Part shown: positions 47,648 to 58,021 of the stretch, piece after piece
Layout of the letters: every line of letters begins with the position of its first letter
Position numbering within the stretch: the first letter of the stretch is position 1
Assembly (NCBI RefSeq): GCF_916618955.1
Contig: NZ_OU745390.1
Coordinates: 3,720,001-3,784,000 of the forward strand
Direction: 5' to 3'
DNA length: 64,000 nucleotides
Source of the DNA: Pseudomonas sp. Marseille-Q3773
GTDB lineage: Bacteria > Pseudomonadota > Gammaproteobacteria > Pseudomonadales > Pseudomonadaceae
Program-made: the position numbers and the translations under genes
Notes under the pieces: generated by a model
Seen by the model: only the letters and a program-made list of their open reading frames with translations
What the model was told of the DNA's origin: nothing
Databases searched by the model: none

Positions 47648-48337
47648 TCATATTTCGTATTCGGAGGCTGCTTTGACGGCCTTGTGCGCGAGCTTCTGCT
47701 CAATCGATGCGCGAACCTGGTCGGTATACACCACCTCATTAAAGACGAGCACAGCCGAACCAGAGTAACGGTCCTTGCTTGAACTCTTCCATTCGAACAC
47801 GGTGGTGTTCAGGTCGTTTTCACCCGGCGAAGCACTGAATGCGTTTACCAGCATGAACAGTTCGCCCTCAGGCGTTTCGATGCATATCCCCAAGCCCGTC
47901 GTCGAGACTGGATGGCCTTTGACGTTCTGCTTGTAAATCTTCTGTGCTTCTTCAATGTTCCCGAGTGCATTGATAGCATCGCCGCTCAGCTTGGCCATGG
48001 CTTCGCCTATCGGTCCACCGAGCAAGGCTTTACCAGCGGCACTGGCGACCTTGAAGGCAATCGGGCCCAAGGTTAGCGAGCGACTTGTGTCATAGTCGCG
48101 CTCGTAAGAACGCCGGCCCGCCACCCAACCCAGGGTGCGCATCACTTCCAGAAACTTGTTGAACCAGGCTTCGGATTCACCATCACGGTTATGCAGCTTG
48201 GATGCCACACGAGAAGCAAATTGGAAGGTCGTCTTGGCATCACGCCGGCTTTGCGCAGACATGCCTGCGCTCAGCGCCAGAAGGGATTGTTCGACGACAG
48301 CAATGCTATCGCCGCTGTGAGTGTTGATATCGGTCAT
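47648..48337 (-). CDS. Island protein A, unknown function
   Basis: A 229-residue protein with no recognised family. It has a helical N-terminus (SLLALSAGMSAQSRRDAK), the aromatic motif AWFNKFLEVMRTLGW (Gly70-Trp71) shared with B and C, then a Gly/Ala-rich amphipathic region (about 89-117; GPIAFKVASAAGKALLGGPI) that could enter a membrane. A beta-rich part (about 148-203) and a C-terminal helix shared with C follow. No signal peptide is present. It is the first gene of the island, and its upstream gap (48338-48437) also holds the end of the cob operon. GC is low (32 of 60 in one counted line). Confidence 0.82.
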   Translation of the reverse strand: MTDINTHSGDSIAVVEQSLLALSAGMSAQSRRDAKTTFQFASRVASKLHNRDGESEAWFNKFLEVMRTLGWVAGRRSYERDYDTSRSLTLGPIAFKVASAAGKALLGGPIGEAMAKLSGDAINALGNIEEAQKIYKQNVKGHPVSTTGLGICIETPEGELFMLVNAFSASPGENDLNTTVFEWKSSSKDRYSGSAVLVFNEVVYTDQVRASIEQKLAHKAVKAASEYEI

Positions 48338-48437
48338 TTACAGGGTCCTTTAATGGCCCCGACGGAAATCATCGAGGAGCATTCACCCTATGCGGTAAAC
48401 GACAAGGGAACAGGCATGAACCGGTTCCCTCGGTGCC

Positions 48438-50135
48438 TCAGTTGGCTGACGGGTACCAGCGCGGGGTGTACACCCACTCCTTGCCCTCAATCCACTGGAA
48501 CCGGCAGGTTGTGGAGGACCCCACCAGCACCATTGTGCGCATGTCGACCATTTCTGGAGTCAGTTCGGCCAAGGTAACTACCTTGAGCGTCTGCCCCGGC
48601 CTACCGATATCACGGCCAAGGACTACAGGAGTGTTCCCATCGCGATGTCGGCGCACAACGCCCAGTGCCACACCGAGCTGATGCGGTCGAGCCTTGGAGA
48701 TCGGGTTGTAGAACGCCAGCACCAGGTCGGCCTGCGCCGCCAGGTCCAAGCGCTTTTCAATGATCGACCAGGGCTTGAGGTTGTCCGACAGCGACATCAC
48801 GCAGAAGTCATGCCCCAGCGGCGCCCCAGCCTGCGCGGCCGTCGCCAGCGAGGCCGAAACCCCCGGCAGGATCTCCAGGTCAACGCGATGCCAGGCAGGG
48901 TCGCTGGATTCATGCAGCGCTTCAAGCACCGCAGCCGCCATGGCGAACACGCCCGGGTCGCCCGATGACACCACCACCACCGAACGGCCTTGGGCGGCCA
49001 GTTCGAAGGCATGCCGGGCGCGCTGCATCTCTTCGCGGTTGTCGGTGCAGTGCAGCACCTGATCGTCACGGAACGGGCCGGCCATGCGCACGTAGGTCTC
49101 GTAACCCAGCACATCTTCGGCACGCGCCAGCTCGGCCTTGACCGCCGGGACCATCAGCTCGGCAGCGCCCGGACCCAGGCCGATCACCGCCAGGCGGCCA
49201 CGACGGCGGCCAACCCGCGCCACCTCAACCGGAGCAGGTGCCACCGCGATGACCATGTCGGCCACCTCGATCAATTGTGCATCTGGCAATGCATCGGCCA
49301 CCATACCGGCCACATCCTGCGGTTTGGCGGCAAAACGCAACGCAACACCCAGCGCCTGCGCGGCCTCGTGCAGTGCGCTATCGGCCATGGCTTGCTCATC
49401 TGCCAGAACACAGGCCAGCGAAGGCTCCGCGATACCGGCCTGCTGCAAGGCGGCGCGAATGCTGTGCAGATCGCCGCCTGCGACACCGACTACCACCGAA
49501 CGCGGGTGAATCAGCAATTCGTTGCGGTCGGCTGGACGCGCCTGATGCCCCACATGGATGGTGCGCCGGGCTTCGTCACTGGCAGGCAGCTGTGCCTGCT
49601 GCAACCACGGCGCATCCCCTTCGATGCGCACCGTTTCGCCAGCCAGCAGGTCGGAAACAAAGCGCTTGCCTTGCTCGATATCCGCCAGCGCGTAGCCCTG
49701 CGGCGGGCTCAATAGGCAGGTGCCGAAACGCAACTCGCCACTGGTTGTAATCGCCGCAGCAACGCCCAACGCTTCGCCGATTTCGCGCGCCATCAGGTTC
49801 ACGCCAGCCAGGCCGCCGAGCAGCGGTACCACGGCGCTGCCGTCCTCAGCCACCGCCAGGACCGGTGGTTCCACGCCCTTCTCGCTGAGCAGGCTGGCCA
49901 GGCTGCGAATCACGATCCCTGCGGCGCACAGGGCAATGATCGGCGTGTCTTGCAGGTACAGCGCACGCAGGGTATCGCCGAACGCACTGTAGGAAAGGTC
50001 GGCGCCTTCGACCCGGCCCTGGAGGCCGTGGATCGACGCCTGTGGATAACATTGCCGGATACGCTGCGCCGTGGCCAGGCTGCCCTGGCCCAGAATGACG
50101 ATCGCCGGAACCTTGTGCGTGTTCAGCCCTGCCAT
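48438..50135 (-). CDS. cobJ: CbiG-CobJ fusion: cobalamin biosynthesis protein and precorrin-3B C17-methyltransferase
   Basis: A 565-residue fusion. Residues about 10-310 are CbiG-like ([50 protein letters not shown]), the lactone-opening protein of the anaerobic route. Residues about 325-565 are CobJ ([74 protein letters not shown]), which methylates C17 and contracts the ring. It is the last gene of cobG-cobH-cobI-cobJ and overlaps cobI by 13 bases. Confidence 0.95.
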   Translation of the reverse strand: MAGLNTHKVPAIVILGQGSLATAQRIRQCYPQASIHGLQGRVEGADLSYSAFGDTLRALYLQDTPIIALCAAGIVIRSLASLLSEKGVEPPVLAVAEDGSAVVPLLGGLAGVNLMAREIGEALGVAAAITTSGELRFGTCLLSPPQGYALADIEQGKRFVSDLLAGETVRIEGDAPWLQQAQLPASDEARRTIHVGHQARPADRNELLIHPRSVVVGVAGGDLHSIRAALQQAGIAEPSLACVLADEQAMADSALHEAAQALGVALRFAAKPQDVAGMVADALPDAQLIEVADMVIAVAPAPVEVARVGRRRGRLAVIGLGPGAAELMVPAVKAELARAEDVLGYETYVRMAGPFRDDQVLHCTDNREEMQRARHAFELAAQGRSVVVVSSGDPGVFAMAAAVLEALHESSDPAWHRVDLEILPGVSASLATAAQAGAPLGHDFCVMSLSDNLKPWSIIEKRLDLAAQADLVLAFYNPISKARPHQLGVALGVVRRHRDGNTPVVLGRDIGRPGQTLKVVTLAELTPEMVDMRTMVLVGSSTTCRFQWIEGKEWVYTPRWYPSAN

Positions 50136-50857
50136 TTTTCACCCGGAACGATGATCAGCGAGAAGTATGGCGACGACTGCGGGTCGACCTGGTCCAGCGG
50201 CACGATCTTCTGGTTGGCCATGGTCGCCCGCTCGACATACAGCGCGCGGCCGTCCAGGCCCAGTTCAGCCAGCACCTCGCGCACCTTGGGGAAGTTACGG
50301 CCAAGCTTCATGATCACCGCCGCATCGGCGTCGGCCAGGCGGCGCCGAAGCTCTTCGGCGGGCAACACGCCAGACAGCACCGACAGGCTCTGGTTGCGAT
50401 ACACCAGCGGCGCGCCCAGTACCGAGGCGCCGCCGAGCATCGAACAGACGCCGGGAATCACTTCGGCCTCGTAACGCTGCGCCAGGCGGTCGTGCAGGTA
50501 CATGTAAGAACCGTAGAAGAACGGGTCACCTTCGCAGATCACCGCCACGTCGCGGCCGGCATCCAGATGCTCGGCCACCTGTACGCTGGCCTCGTCATAG
50601 AAGTCGCTGATCACCTGTTCATAGGACAGCGGCGCCGGCAGGGCTTCGGTAGTGACCGGGTACACCAGCGGCATCAAGGTCTGCTCGGGCTGCAGGTGCG
50701 CCTCGATGATGCCGAAGGCATTGCCGCGCTTGCCCTTGGCCACGAAATAGCCGACCACCGGCGCTTCACGCAGCAGGCGCAGGGCTTTCAGGGTAATCAG
50801 TTCGGGGTCGCCAGGGCCAACGCCCAGGCCGAGCAGACGTCCACGTGGCGCCATCAT
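50123..50857 (-). CDS. cobI: Precorrin-2 C20-methyltransferase
   Basis: CobI methylates precorrin-2 at C20 to give precorrin-3A, committing tetrapyrrole to cobalamin. The 244-residue tetrapyrrole methylase has [34 protein letters not shown] and [20 protein letters not shown]. Its start overlaps the cobH stop codon by 4 bases (ATGA), and its end overlaps cobJ, in line with a tightly coupled operon. Confidence 0.97.
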   Translation of the reverse strand: MMAPRGRLLGLGVGPGDPELITLKALRLLREAPVVGYFVAKGKRGNAFGIIEAHLQPEQTLMPLVYPVTTEALPAPLSYEQVISDFYDEASVQVAEHLDAGRDVAVICEGDPFFYGSYMYLHDRLAQRYEAEVIPGVCSMLGGASVLGAPLVYRNQSLSVLSGVLPAEELRRRLADADAAVIMKLGRNFPKVREVLAELGLDGRALYVERATMANQKIVPLDQVDPQSSPYFSLIIVPGEKWQG

Positions 50858-51480
50858 TCCACCTCCGTGGCCAGGGCGTTGACCGCAGCGGCAGCCATCG
50901 CACTACCGCCCAGGCGGCCCTGCATGATCACGAACGGTACGCCACGGCTGTCGGCGGCGAGCATCGCCTTGGACTCGGCGGCACCGACGAAGCCGACCGG
51001 GAAGCCGAGGATCAACGCCGGTTTGGGCGCACCGGCGTCGAGCATTTCCAGCAGGTAGAACAATGCAGTGGGGGCATTGCCGATCACCACCACGCTGCCT
51101 TCCAGGTACGGCCGCCAGAGCTCCAGGGCCACGGCGGAGCGGGTATTGCCGGCGTCTTTCGCCAAGCCCGGCACACTCGGGTCGCGCAGGGTGCAGATCA
51201 CTTGGTTGTCCGCTGGCAGGCGCGCCCGGGTGATGCCTTCGGCCACCATGTGCGCATCGCACAGGATCGGCGCCCCCCTCTGCAGCGCTTCACGCCCGGC
51301 GCGGCCGGCACCTTCGGAGAACTGCAGGCCATCGATGGCTTCGACCATGCCGCAGGCGTGGATCACCCGCACGGCGAGCTTTTCGAGGTCTGCGGGAATC
51401 CGCTCGAGTCGGGCTTCCTCACGGATGATCCGGAAGGAATTGCGATAGATCTCCTGGCCATCGCGGATGTAGTCAATCAT
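50854..51480 (-). CDS. cobH: Precorrin-8X methylmutase
   Basis: CobH moves a methyl group from C11 to C12 to make hydrogenobyrinate. The 208-residue protein starts [16 protein letters not shown], with the substrate-site histidine in [11 protein letters not shown], and shows [10 protein letters not shown] and [13 protein letters not shown]. The ATG at 51480 lies inside the last codons of cobG (8-base overlap) and gives the family length; a longer in-frame start was rejected. Confidence 0.96.
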   Translation of the reverse strand: MIDYIRDGQEIYRNSFRIIREEARLERIPADLEKLAVRVIHACGMVEAIDGLQFSEGAGRAGREALQRGAPILCDAHMVAEGITRARLPADNQVICTLRDPSVPGLAKDAGNTRSAVALELWRPYLEGSVVVIGNAPTALFYLLEMLDAGAPKPALILGFPVGFVGAAESKAMLAADSRGVPFVIMQGRLGGSAMAAAAVNALATEVE

Positions 51481-52789
51481 CAAGGTGCTCCGTCGGCAGG
51501 TCGAGCATGGCGCCTGCTTCATTCAAGGTAAGGTCGGTGGCGCGCAATGCGCCGAAGCCCGGCTGGCTTGCGTCACGCAGGTACAGGTCATAACGGCCCG
51601 GCGAGCGGGCCAGCAGGGTGGCCGGGGCAACATGGGCCACGGCGCAGGATCGGGGGCAACCGGACAAATGCACGCTGCCGGGCGCGCCCGGGCCGAGCAG
51701 CGCGGCCAGGGTCACGGCGTCGGCCTTTGTTTCGCCAAGCGCCTTGGCGCAGCCACTGCTGCCGGTGCAGGCGCAGATACGCGCAAGCGGCTCCTGGTCG
51801 TGGCACAGCAGACCCAGGGCGGACAGGGCGGCCTGGGCCTGGCTGACGGCATGCGCCTGGACATTGGTCAGCACCAGGCTCTGCCAAGGGCTCAAGCGCA
51901 GGCTGCCATCGCCCAGTTCACGGGCGACACGGGCCGCCCCGCGCAGCATGGCCGGGGTCAGGCGGCCCTGCGGCGGGGCAACGCCCAAGGCCAGCCCCTG
52001 CGCCTGGGGCAGCACACCCAGCCACGAGGCGTTGTACGCTTCACGTCGCCAGCCGAGCACGGCGGCATCGCAGCGGATGGCCAGGCCAAGGCCGTCGATG
52101 AAGTCGCCTGGCGTATACCCTTCGAGCAACTGGCGCATGCGCGATTGGGCCGGGGTGGCCAGGTCGAGGAAGCGCTCCAGCACGGCACGCACCAGCATCA
52201 GGCCCTGCTCCAGTGGCACCGCGCCGAGCACCTGGCCGTCAGCCGGGCAGCCCGCCAGGCCGAACGCCAGCCAGGCCTGCTGCTCCAGGTGCAGGGCCGA
52301 CAGCCACAGGTCATGAGGATGTTCGAGCATGGCCAGGCGCTCGCCGGCATCCAGCTGCACGGCGAACTTGGCCGACAGCTGATGAAAGCGCGGGGTACCT
52401 TCCAGCAGGCCGAGGATCTGCCCGGCCAGCGGCCGAGCGTCCAGCAGCATGGCCGGATCGTGGCCAGCCAGCGGGCTGAGCATCAGGTTACGCACATCGT
52501 CGCCGGCGGCCTCACGCGGGCCCAGGCCGGCTGCGAGCAAAGTCTTGACCAGGCCGTGGTGGTCGCTGCCGATGCCGCGGATCTGCAGGTTGCCGCGGTT
52601 GGTGGCCTCGATCACACCGCCGGCGAAACGCTCGGCTGCCATCGCCACCGCGTCGGCCTGGTCGGCCAATAACAGGCCGCCCGCCAGTTTGATGCGGCAA
52701 ATACCGCCATCCCGGGCACTGACGATACGCCACAACCCCGGACAAGCCGAGGGGCGGGGCGCTACATGGGGGGTATGGGGCTGCGTCAA
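51473..52789 (-). CDS. cobG: Precorrin-3B synthase
   Basis: CobG is an oxygen-dependent monooxygenase that hydroxylates precorrin-3A at C20 and forms a gamma-lactone. The 438-residue protein is related to sulfite/nitrite reductases, with two ferredoxin-like halves and a 4Fe-4S site from [12 protein letters not shown] and [11 protein letters not shown]. Its presence marks the aerobic entry of the pathway. It is the first gene of the minus-strand cob operon. No cobalamin riboswitch box was found in the 161-base gap to cobL. Confidence 0.95.
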   Translation of the reverse strand: MTQPHTPHVAPRPSACPGLWRIVSARDGGICRIKLAGGLLLADQADAVAMAAERFAGGVIEATNRGNLQIRGIGSDHHGLVKTLLAAGLGPREAAGDDVRNLMLSPLAGHDPAMLLDARPLAGQILGLLEGTPRFHQLSAKFAVQLDAGERLAMLEHPHDLWLSALHLEQQAWLAFGLAGCPADGQVLGAVPLEQGLMLVRAVLERFLDLATPAQSRMRQLLEGYTPGDFIDGLGLAIRCDAAVLGWRREAYNASWLGVLPQAQGLALGVAPPQGRLTPAMLRGAARVARELGDGSLRLSPWQSLVLTNVQAHAVSQAQAALSALGLLCHDQEPLARICACTGSSGCAKALGETKADAVTLAALLGPGAPGSVHLSGCPRSCAVAHVAPATLLARSPGRYDLYLRDASQPGFGALRATDLTLNEAGAMLDLPTEHLDD

Positions 52790-52950
52790 TGGGGCATCCG
52801 GCAGTCTGTGAAAATGCGCTTGAGTGTAGAAGGCGCGGTATTATGCCTGCTTTGTCCGGCGGCATGAAAAGCCGGTGGTCGCGCATCATTCGAGTTTGCG
52901 CTGAAATTCTTGGGGCGCGCAGCGGCCTCCAAGATCCTCAAGAGGTATAC

Positions 52951-54162
52951 ATGGCACCCTGGCTGACAGTAGTAGGCATCGGCGAAGACGGCTTCAGCGG
53001 CCTGGGCAAGCAAGCCCGGCGTGCGCTGCTGGGCGCGGCACGGATCTTCGGCAGCCCGCGCCAGCTGGCCCTGCTGCCGCGCTGCGTGGCCGGCGAGCGG
53101 CTGGGCTGGCCGAGCCCGTTCTCCCTCGCCCCGGTGCTGGCCCTGCGCGGCGAGCCGGTGTGCGTACTGGCCAGCGGCGACCCGATGTTCTACGGCGTCG
53201 GCGCCAGCCTGGCGCGCCAGGTGCCTGGCCAAGAAATGCACGTGCTGCCGATGCCCTCGTCCTGCGCCCTGGCCGCCGCCCGCCTGGGCTGGCCATTGCA
53301 GGACGTGGAGGTGCTGTCATTGGTCGCCCGGCCGCTGTCTGCACTGAATGCCCAGCTGCACGGTGGCGTGCGCCTGCTGGTACTGAGCAACGACGGCGAC
53401 AGCCCGGCGGCGATTGCCGCATTGCTGCGCGAGCGTGGTTTCGGGCCAAGCCGGCTACGGGTGTTCGAGCATCTGGGCGGGGCAGCAGAGCGTGAATTAT
53501 CCGGCTCCGCCGAGGATTGGCCACATGCCCAGGTCGCTGCGCTCAACCTGGTGGCCATCGAATGCCGGGCTGCCCCCCACGCCCCTCGCCTGCACCGCCT
53601 CGCCGGGCTGCCGGACACTGCCTTCCGTCACGACGGCCAGCTGACCAAGCGCGACGTCCGCGCCATCACCCTCGCCCGCCTGGCGCCACAGCCCGGTGAA
53701 CTATTGTGGGACGTCGGCGCGGGCTGCGGCTCGGTCGGTATCGAATGGATGCGCGCCCCCCCCGCCTGTCGGGCCCTGGCCATCGAGGCCGACGAGGGAC
53801 GCCAGGGCTTTATCGAACATAATCGCGATGCACTCGGGGTTCCCGGCCTGCAACTGGTCCGCGGCAAGGCACCGGCGGCCCTGCAAGGCCTGGAACAGCC
53901 CGACGCCATCTTCATCGGCGGCGGCGTCACCCGCGACGGCGTGCTCGACCTGTGCTGGGCAAGCCTGCGCCCCGGCGGCCGCCTGGTAGCCAACGCAGTG
54001 ACCCTGCAGAGCGAACTGGCCCTGGCGCAGTTCCGCGAACGCCACGGCGGCGAGCTGACCCGCATCCACGTCGCGCATGCCCAACCACTGGGCGCCTTCG
54101 ACACCTGGCGCCAGGCGCTGCCAATCACCCTGCTGGACGTCGTGAAGCCCGCCGATGCGTGA
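52951..54162 (+). CDS. cobL: Precorrin-6B C5,C15-methyltransferase (CbiE-CbiT fusion)
   Basis: CobL methylates C5 and C15 and decarboxylates the C12 acetate. The 403-residue protein has an N-terminal CbiE-type tetrapyrrole methylase (about 1-200; [31 protein letters not shown]) and a C-terminal CbiT-type Rossmann methyltransferase (about 220-400; [30 protein letters not shown]). The ATG at 52951 (AAGAGG upstream) starts at [11 protein letters not shown]. It overlaps cbiD by 8 bases. Confidence 0.96.
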   Translation: MAPWLTVVGIGEDGFSGLGKQARRALLGAARIFGSPRQLALLPRCVAGERLGWPSPFSLAPVLALRGEPVCVLASGDPMFYGVGASLARQVPGQEMHVLPMPSSCALAAARLGWPLQDVEVLSLVARPLSALNAQLHGGVRLLVLSNDGDSPAAIAALLRERGFGPSRLRVFEHLGGAAERELSGSAEDWPHAQVAALNLVAIECRAAPHAPRLHRLAGLPDTAFRHDGQLTKRDVRAITLARLAPQPGELLWDVGAGCGSVGIEWMRAPPACRALAIEADEGRQGFIEHNRDALGVPGLQLVRGKAPAALQGLEQPDAIFIGGGVTRDGVLDLCWASLRPGGRLVANAVTLQSELALAQFRERHGGELTRIHVAHAQPLGAFDTWRQALPITLLDVVKPADA

Positions 54163-55249
54163 AGAAACCCGTGAACAGCCCGCCCCCCTGCGCAGCGGCC
54201 TGACCACCGGCAGTTGCGCCACCGCCACCAGCCTGGCAGCCGCGCGCCTGCTGCTGAGCGGTACAAGCAGCGATGCGGTGAGTATCACCCTGCCCAAGGG
54301 CAAGGTAGTGCAGATGCGCCTGGAGTTCTGCCGGCTGAACGGTGACAGCGCCGAGGCAGGCACGCTCAAGGATGCCGGCGACGACCCGGACGTGACCCAC
54401 GGCGCCCTGCTCTACAGCCAGGTGCGTCTGCTGGACGAAGCGGGCATCCGCTTTGTTGCCGGCATCGGCGTCGGCACCGTGACCCGCCCGGGGCTGGTGC
54501 TGGCCGTGGGTGAGCCGGCCATCAACCCGGTGCCGCGGCGCATGATCAGCGAACACCTGCAAAGCCTGGCGGACGAGTGCGGTTATGCCGGTGGCTTCGA
54601 AGTCACCGTCAATGTGCAGGGCGGTGAGCAGCTGGCGCTGAAAACCATGAACCCGCGCCTGGGTATTCTTGGCGGGCTGTCGATCCTCGGCACCAGCGGC
54701 ATCGTCCGGCCGTTTTCCTGTGCGGCCTACATCGCCTCGATCCACCAGGGCATCGACGTCGCTTACACCAATGGCTACACGCACATTGCCGCGTGCACCG
54801 GCAACGCCAGCGAAGACACCATGCGCCGGGTCTATGGCCTGCCGGAAATCGCCCTGATCGAAATGGGTGACTTCGTCGGCGCGGTGCTCAAGCACCTGCG
54901 CAAGGTGCCGGTAGCGCGCCTGAGCCTGTGTGGCGGCTTCGGCAAGATCAGCAAGCTGGCGGCCGGGCACATGGACCTGCACAGCCGCCACTCCAGCATC
55001 GACTTGCCGCAACTGGCCGGCTGGGCTGCAGACATCGGCGCTGACGAAGCGCTGCAGGCGGCAATCCGGGCCGCCAATACCAGCCAGCAGGCCCTGGCCC
55101 TGGCGCATGCCGCCGGCATTGCACTGGGCGATGCGGTGTGTGCCCATGCCCTGGCCTTCGCCCGCAGCGTCGTACCGGCCCAGGTGCAGGTGGAAGTGTT
55201 CGCCATCGACCGCCAGGGCGGCATCGTCGGCCGGGCGGGTGTGCAATGA
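54155..55249 (+). CDS. cbiD: Cobalt-precorrin-5B C1-methyltransferase CbiD
   Basis: CbiD methylates C1 of the corrin ring and promotes deacetylation, a step done by CobF in classical aerobic pathways. The 364-residue protein begins with the signature [19 protein letters not shown] and contains [20 protein letters not shown] and [20 protein letters not shown]. No CobF is encoded nearby, so CbiD is the probable functional replacement. It overlaps both cobL and cobK. Confidence 0.96.
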   Translation: MREETREQPAPLRSGLTTGSCATATSLAAARLLLSGTSSDAVSITLPKGKVVQMRLEFCRLNGDSAEAGTLKDAGDDPDVTHGALLYSQVRLLDEAGIRFVAGIGVGTVTRPGLVLAVGEPAINPVPRRMISEHLQSLADECGYAGGFEVTVNVQGGEQLALKTMNPRLGILGGLSILGTSGIVRPFSCAAYIASIHQGIDVAYTNGYTHIAACTGNASEDTMRRVYGLPEIALIEMGDFVGAVLKHLRKVPVARLSLCGGFGKISKLAAGHMDLHSRHSSIDLPQLAGWAADIGADEALQAAIRAANTSQQALALAHAAGIALGDAVCAHALAFARSVVPAQVQVEVFAIDRQGGIVGRAGVQ

Positions 55250-55965
55250 GCCGGCGTATCCTGCTGCTGGGCGGCATCACCGAAGCCCTGGCCCTGGCCC
55301 GCCGCCTCGGCCCGCAGCACGTCTACAGCCTGGCCGGCATCGGCCGGGTGCCGCAGGACCTGCAATGCCAGGTTCGGGTTGGCGGCTTTGGCGGTGCCGA
55401 GGGCCTGGCGGGCTACCTGCGCGAGGCGGGCATCAGCTTGCTGATCGATGCCACCCACCCCTACGCCGCGCAGATCAGCCGTAATGCCGCCATCGCGGCA
55501 CGCAGTGCCGGTATCGCCTGCTGGGCATTGCGCCGGCCGGCCTGGCAGCCACAGCCAGGGGACGACTGGCGCGAGGTCGACGACTGGGCCGGGTTGTTCG
55601 ACGCCCTCAAGCCGTTTCGCAGGCCGCTGTTCACCCTGGGGCGTGAGCCGCTGCAGCACCTGGCTGAAATTCCGCCCGGGCAGTTCTGGACCTTGCGCGC
55701 GCTGGAAGCGTGCCCTGGCAACGAGCGCTGTGAAGTGATTGGTGCGCGTGGGCCGTTCCATATCGACGATGAGCGGGCCTTGTTCCAGCATCGTTGCGTC
55801 GATGTGCTGATCAGCAAGAACAGCGGCAGCGTGGCGACCGAGCCGAAGCTGGAGGTGGCGCGGGAGCTGGGCCTGCCGGTGCTGGTGCTGAAGCGCCCGG
55901 TGCTGCCTGGTGTAGACCGGGTATTCGAATCGCTGCCTGACCTGGCCGCAGCACTCGACCTGTAG
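55246..55965 (+). CDS. cobK: Precorrin-6A reductase
   Basis: CobK reduces precorrin-6A at C18-C19 with NADPH. The 239-residue protein starts [19 protein letters not shown], has [17 protein letters not shown], and ends with [31 protein letters not shown], all typical. The ATG at 55246 overlaps the cbiD stop codon by 4 bases (ATGA). It is the last gene of cobL-cbiD-cobK; the 120-base gap to nfeD contains a weak agcc..ggcttttct stem. Confidence 0.96.
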   Translation: MSRRILLLGGITEALALARRLGPQHVYSLAGIGRVPQDLQCQVRVGGFGGAEGLAGYLREAGISLLIDATHPYAAQISRNAAIAARSAGIACWALRRPAWQPQPGDDWREVDDWAGLFDALKPFRRPLFTLGREPLQHLAEIPPGQFWTLRALEACPGNERCEVIGARGPFHIDDERALFQHRCVDVLISKNSGSVATEPKLEVARELGLPVLVLKRPVLPGVDRVFESLPDLAAALDL

Positions 55966-56086
55966 CAGCGTCACTCTTCAGAAGAAGTCCTACAGCCATT
56001 TCGGGCTTTTCTTTCAAGGCTTCGGGTGGCCCTCTGCCGCACTGTTGCCATAGACTCGCCTTCTCCCTCTGGAAGGCGCTACCCAT

Positions 56087-56521
56087 ATGGACATGCAATG
56101 GTGGATCTGGCTGGTCTTCGGCATCGCGCTGATGCTGCTCGAACTGGTTCTGCCGACGTTCTTCATCCTCTGGTTCGGTATTGGTGCCGTGCTGGTTTCG
56201 CTCATCTCGCTGGCTGCTCCGGGCCTGCAGCTGGACATGCAGGTGCTGCTTTGGGTGCTGCTTTCGTCAGTCACCACGGCGCTATGGTTCAAGCTGTTCC
56301 GGCGCAAGCCGGACGTGCGCTGGACAGCGGACAGCGTGATCGGTGAAGTCGGGCTGCTGACCACTGCCGTCTCGGAGTTCCACAAAGGCCGGGTACGCTT
56401 CCAGAAGCCGGTACTCGGCAACGAAGAATGGACCTGCGTCGCCGACAGCGAGATCGCCGCCGGCGAGCGGGTACGCCTTACCGCCATCGAGGGAAATACC
56501 GCCCGGGTCATCCGGGCCTGA
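56087..56521 (+). CDS. NfeD family membrane protein
   Basis: A short NfeD of 144 residues with two or three membrane helices (about 5-70) and a C-terminal OB-fold (about 80-144; DSVIGEVGLLTTAV, GRVRFQKPVLGNEEWTC, GERVRLTAIEGNTARV). NfeD proteins partner with SPFH proteins in membrane microdomains; the partner here is qmcA, 25 bases downstream. The protease domain of long NfeD forms is absent. Confidence 0.92.
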   Translation: MDMQWWIWLVFGIALMLLELVLPTFFILWFGIGAVLVSLISLAAPGLQLDMQVLLWVLLSSVTTALWFKLFRRKPDVRWTADSVIGEVGLLTTAVSEFHKGRVRFQKPVLGNEEWTCVADSEIAAGERVRLTAIEGNTARVIRA

Positions 56522-56546
56522 ACCTTATCAAAAGGAATTGCGCACC

Positions 56547-57401
56547 ATGACCAGCCTCATCGTCGTCGCCGCCATCGCCCTGTTCGTCCTGATCACCGTG
56601 TTCAAGGGGGTGCGTATCGTGCCCCAGGGCGAGGAATGGATCGTCGAGCGCCTGGGCCGTTACCACAGCACGCTCAAGCCCGGCCTGAACATCGTCATTC
56701 CCTACATGGACGTGGTCGCCTACCGCCTGCCGACCAAGGACATCATCCTCGATGTGCAAGAGCAGGAAATCATCACCCGGGACAATGCGGTGATCGTCGC
56801 CAACGCCCTGTGCTTCGCCAAGGTGGTCGACCCGCAGAAGGCCTCCTATGGCGTGCAAAACTTCTCGTTCGCCGTCACCAGCCTGACCATGACTTCGCTG
56901 CGCGCCATCGTCGGTGCCATGGACCTGGACGAAGCGCTGTCCAGCCGCGAGCAGATCAAGGCGCGCCTGCGCGAGGCCATGTCCGAGCAGACCGAAGACT
57001 GGGGTGTGACCGTACGTTCGGTGGAAATCCAGGACATCAAGCCGTCCGAGAACATGCAATTGGCCATGGAGCGCCAGGCGGCCGCGGAGCGTGAGCGCAA
57101 GGCCGACGTGACCCGCGCCGAAGGGGCCAAGCAGGCGGCGATCCTCGAGGCCGAAGCCCGCCTGCAGGCGGCCAGGCTCGATGCCGAGGCGCAGGTCAGC
57201 CTGGCCGAAGCCTCGGCACGGGCGATCACCCTGGTCAAGGACGCGGTGGGCAACGAGACCGTGCCCGCGATGTACCTGCTGGGCGAACGTTATGTCGGGG
57301 CCATGGAAAACCTGGCGGGCAGCAGCAATGCCAAGGTGGTGGTGCTGCCGGCGGACCTGCAAGAAACCGTGCGCGGGTTGATGGGGCGTGGCAAGGCTTG
57401 A
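56547..57401 (+). CDS. qmcA: SPFH/Band 7 (stomatin-like) protein QmcA
   Basis: A protein of 284 residues with one N-terminal membrane helix, an SPFH/band-7 domain (about 20-180; VPQGEEWIVERLGRYHSTLKPG region and VDPQKASYGVQN) and a C-terminal Ala/Glu-rich coiled coil (about 180-245). QmcA-type stomatins form large membrane ring assemblies and are linked to FtsH regulation and microdomains. The ATG at 56547 has AAGGA upstream; another start three codons earlier is possible. It pairs with the nfeD gene. Confidence 0.93.
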   Translation: MTSLIVVAAIALFVLITVFKGVRIVPQGEEWIVERLGRYHSTLKPGLNIVIPYMDVVAYRLPTKDIILDVQEQEIITRDNAVIVANALCFAKVVDPQKASYGVQNFSFAVTSLTMTSLRAIVGAMDLDEALSSREQIKARLREAMSEQTEDWGVTVRSVEIQDIKPSENMQLAMERQAAAERERKADVTRAEGAKQAAILEAEARLQAARLDAEAQVSLAEASARAITLVKDAVGNETVPAMYLLGERYVGAMENLAGSSNAKVVVLPADLQETVRGLMGRGKA

Positions 57402-57407
57402 ACAGGC

Positions 57408-57453
57408 CGGGGGCGCTTGGCGCCCCTTCGCGACAACAGGCCGCTCCCACCAG
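57408..57453. repeat. Single degenerate REP unit
   Basis: A unit gggcgcttggcgccccttcg then cgacaacaggccgctcccac lies 7 bases past the qmcA stop codon, with no inverse partner. It marks the end of nfeD-qmcA. Confidence 0.5.
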
Positions 57454-57548
57454 GACCGTGCATGTTTGACCATGCGGCGATCCTCTCCGCGAAACCATCC
57501 GCCTGCGTCACTTCACCGCACCCCGTCATTTTTACCTATACTCGGTCG

Positions 57549-57554
57549 TACAAT
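57549..57554 (+). promoter_or_regulatory. Candidate -10 box of the copper cluster
   Basis: TACAAT at 57549-57554 lies 30 bases before the first copper-cluster gene in an AT-rich patch (tttttacctatactcggtcg). The -35 region is poor, which fits an activator-dependent promoter, but no operator sequence was identified. Confidence 0.35.
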
Positions 57555-57584
57555 AGCCACCACGATTCCTGACCGGATCTCTCC

Positions 57585-57974
57585 ATGCCCCCACGTCGGC
57601 ACATCGCCTGGATAGCCTGCCTCGCAGTGCTGTTCAACCTGCTGGCCATGCCGCTGTCCTCTGCTGCGCCCAAGGGCCCGGCCGAGCAGCTGCTGTGGGG
57701 GGCCTTCTGTTCCAGCATGGCCAACAAGGCCAAGGTCGATGTCCAGGCCTTGGCCAAGATCGACCTCGGCCCGCAGAGCGACGATAGCGCCAGCCTGATG
57801 AATTGCTGGTGCTGCTCTGGCGCCGCGCCGCTGCTGGCCCTGCCCAGTTACCCGCCGCAGTTGCACAACCCGCCGATACGCTTCGCCGGGCTGCCGCCAC
57901 CTGCCGCCGACAATCAATCCACGCCGCGCCAGCTCTGGCCGGCACTCAACCCCCGTGCCTCTCCGCTGGCCTGA
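57585..57974 (+). CDS. DUF2946 family protein
   Basis: A secreted or membrane-tethered protein of 129 residues with an N-terminal signal-like helix (about 8-28), a Cys pair and cluster (CSS near 42, NCWCCSG near 75) and a proline-rich tail. It resembles DUF2946 proteins, which are often found beside copper uptake genes. The cysteines suggest metal binding. It starts the copper cluster; pcuC-like, a second DUF2946, oprC and a PepSY gene follow on the same strand. Confidence 0.82.
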   Translation: MPPRRHIAWIACLAVLFNLLAMPLSSAAPKGPAEQLLWGAFCSSMANKAKVDVQALAKIDLGPQSDDSASLMNCWCCSGAAPLLALPSYPPQLHNPPIRFAGLPPPAADNQSTPRQLWPALNPRASPLA

Positions 57975-58021
57975 GTTCATCACGCTGTCTGCCTGAACCT
58001 GAACAGAAACGGAGATTCACC

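Noticed and set aside
46289..48337. Island genes considered as a toxin-antitoxin or restriction system
   Set aside because: No small antitoxin-like gene, nuclease, methylase or helicase motif is present, and three similar-sized paralogues do not fit these layouts.
48405..48430. Terminator of the cob operon
   Set aside because: A 7-bp stem (agggaac/gttccct) exists just past cobJ on the minus strand, but the loop is long and the tail is not U-rich, so it was not listed as a firm terminator.
52790..52950. Possible cobalamin riboswitch in the cobG/cobL divergent region
   Set aside because: No B12 box (GCCACTG-like) on either strand, and at 161 bases the gap is short for a riboswitch plus two promoters.
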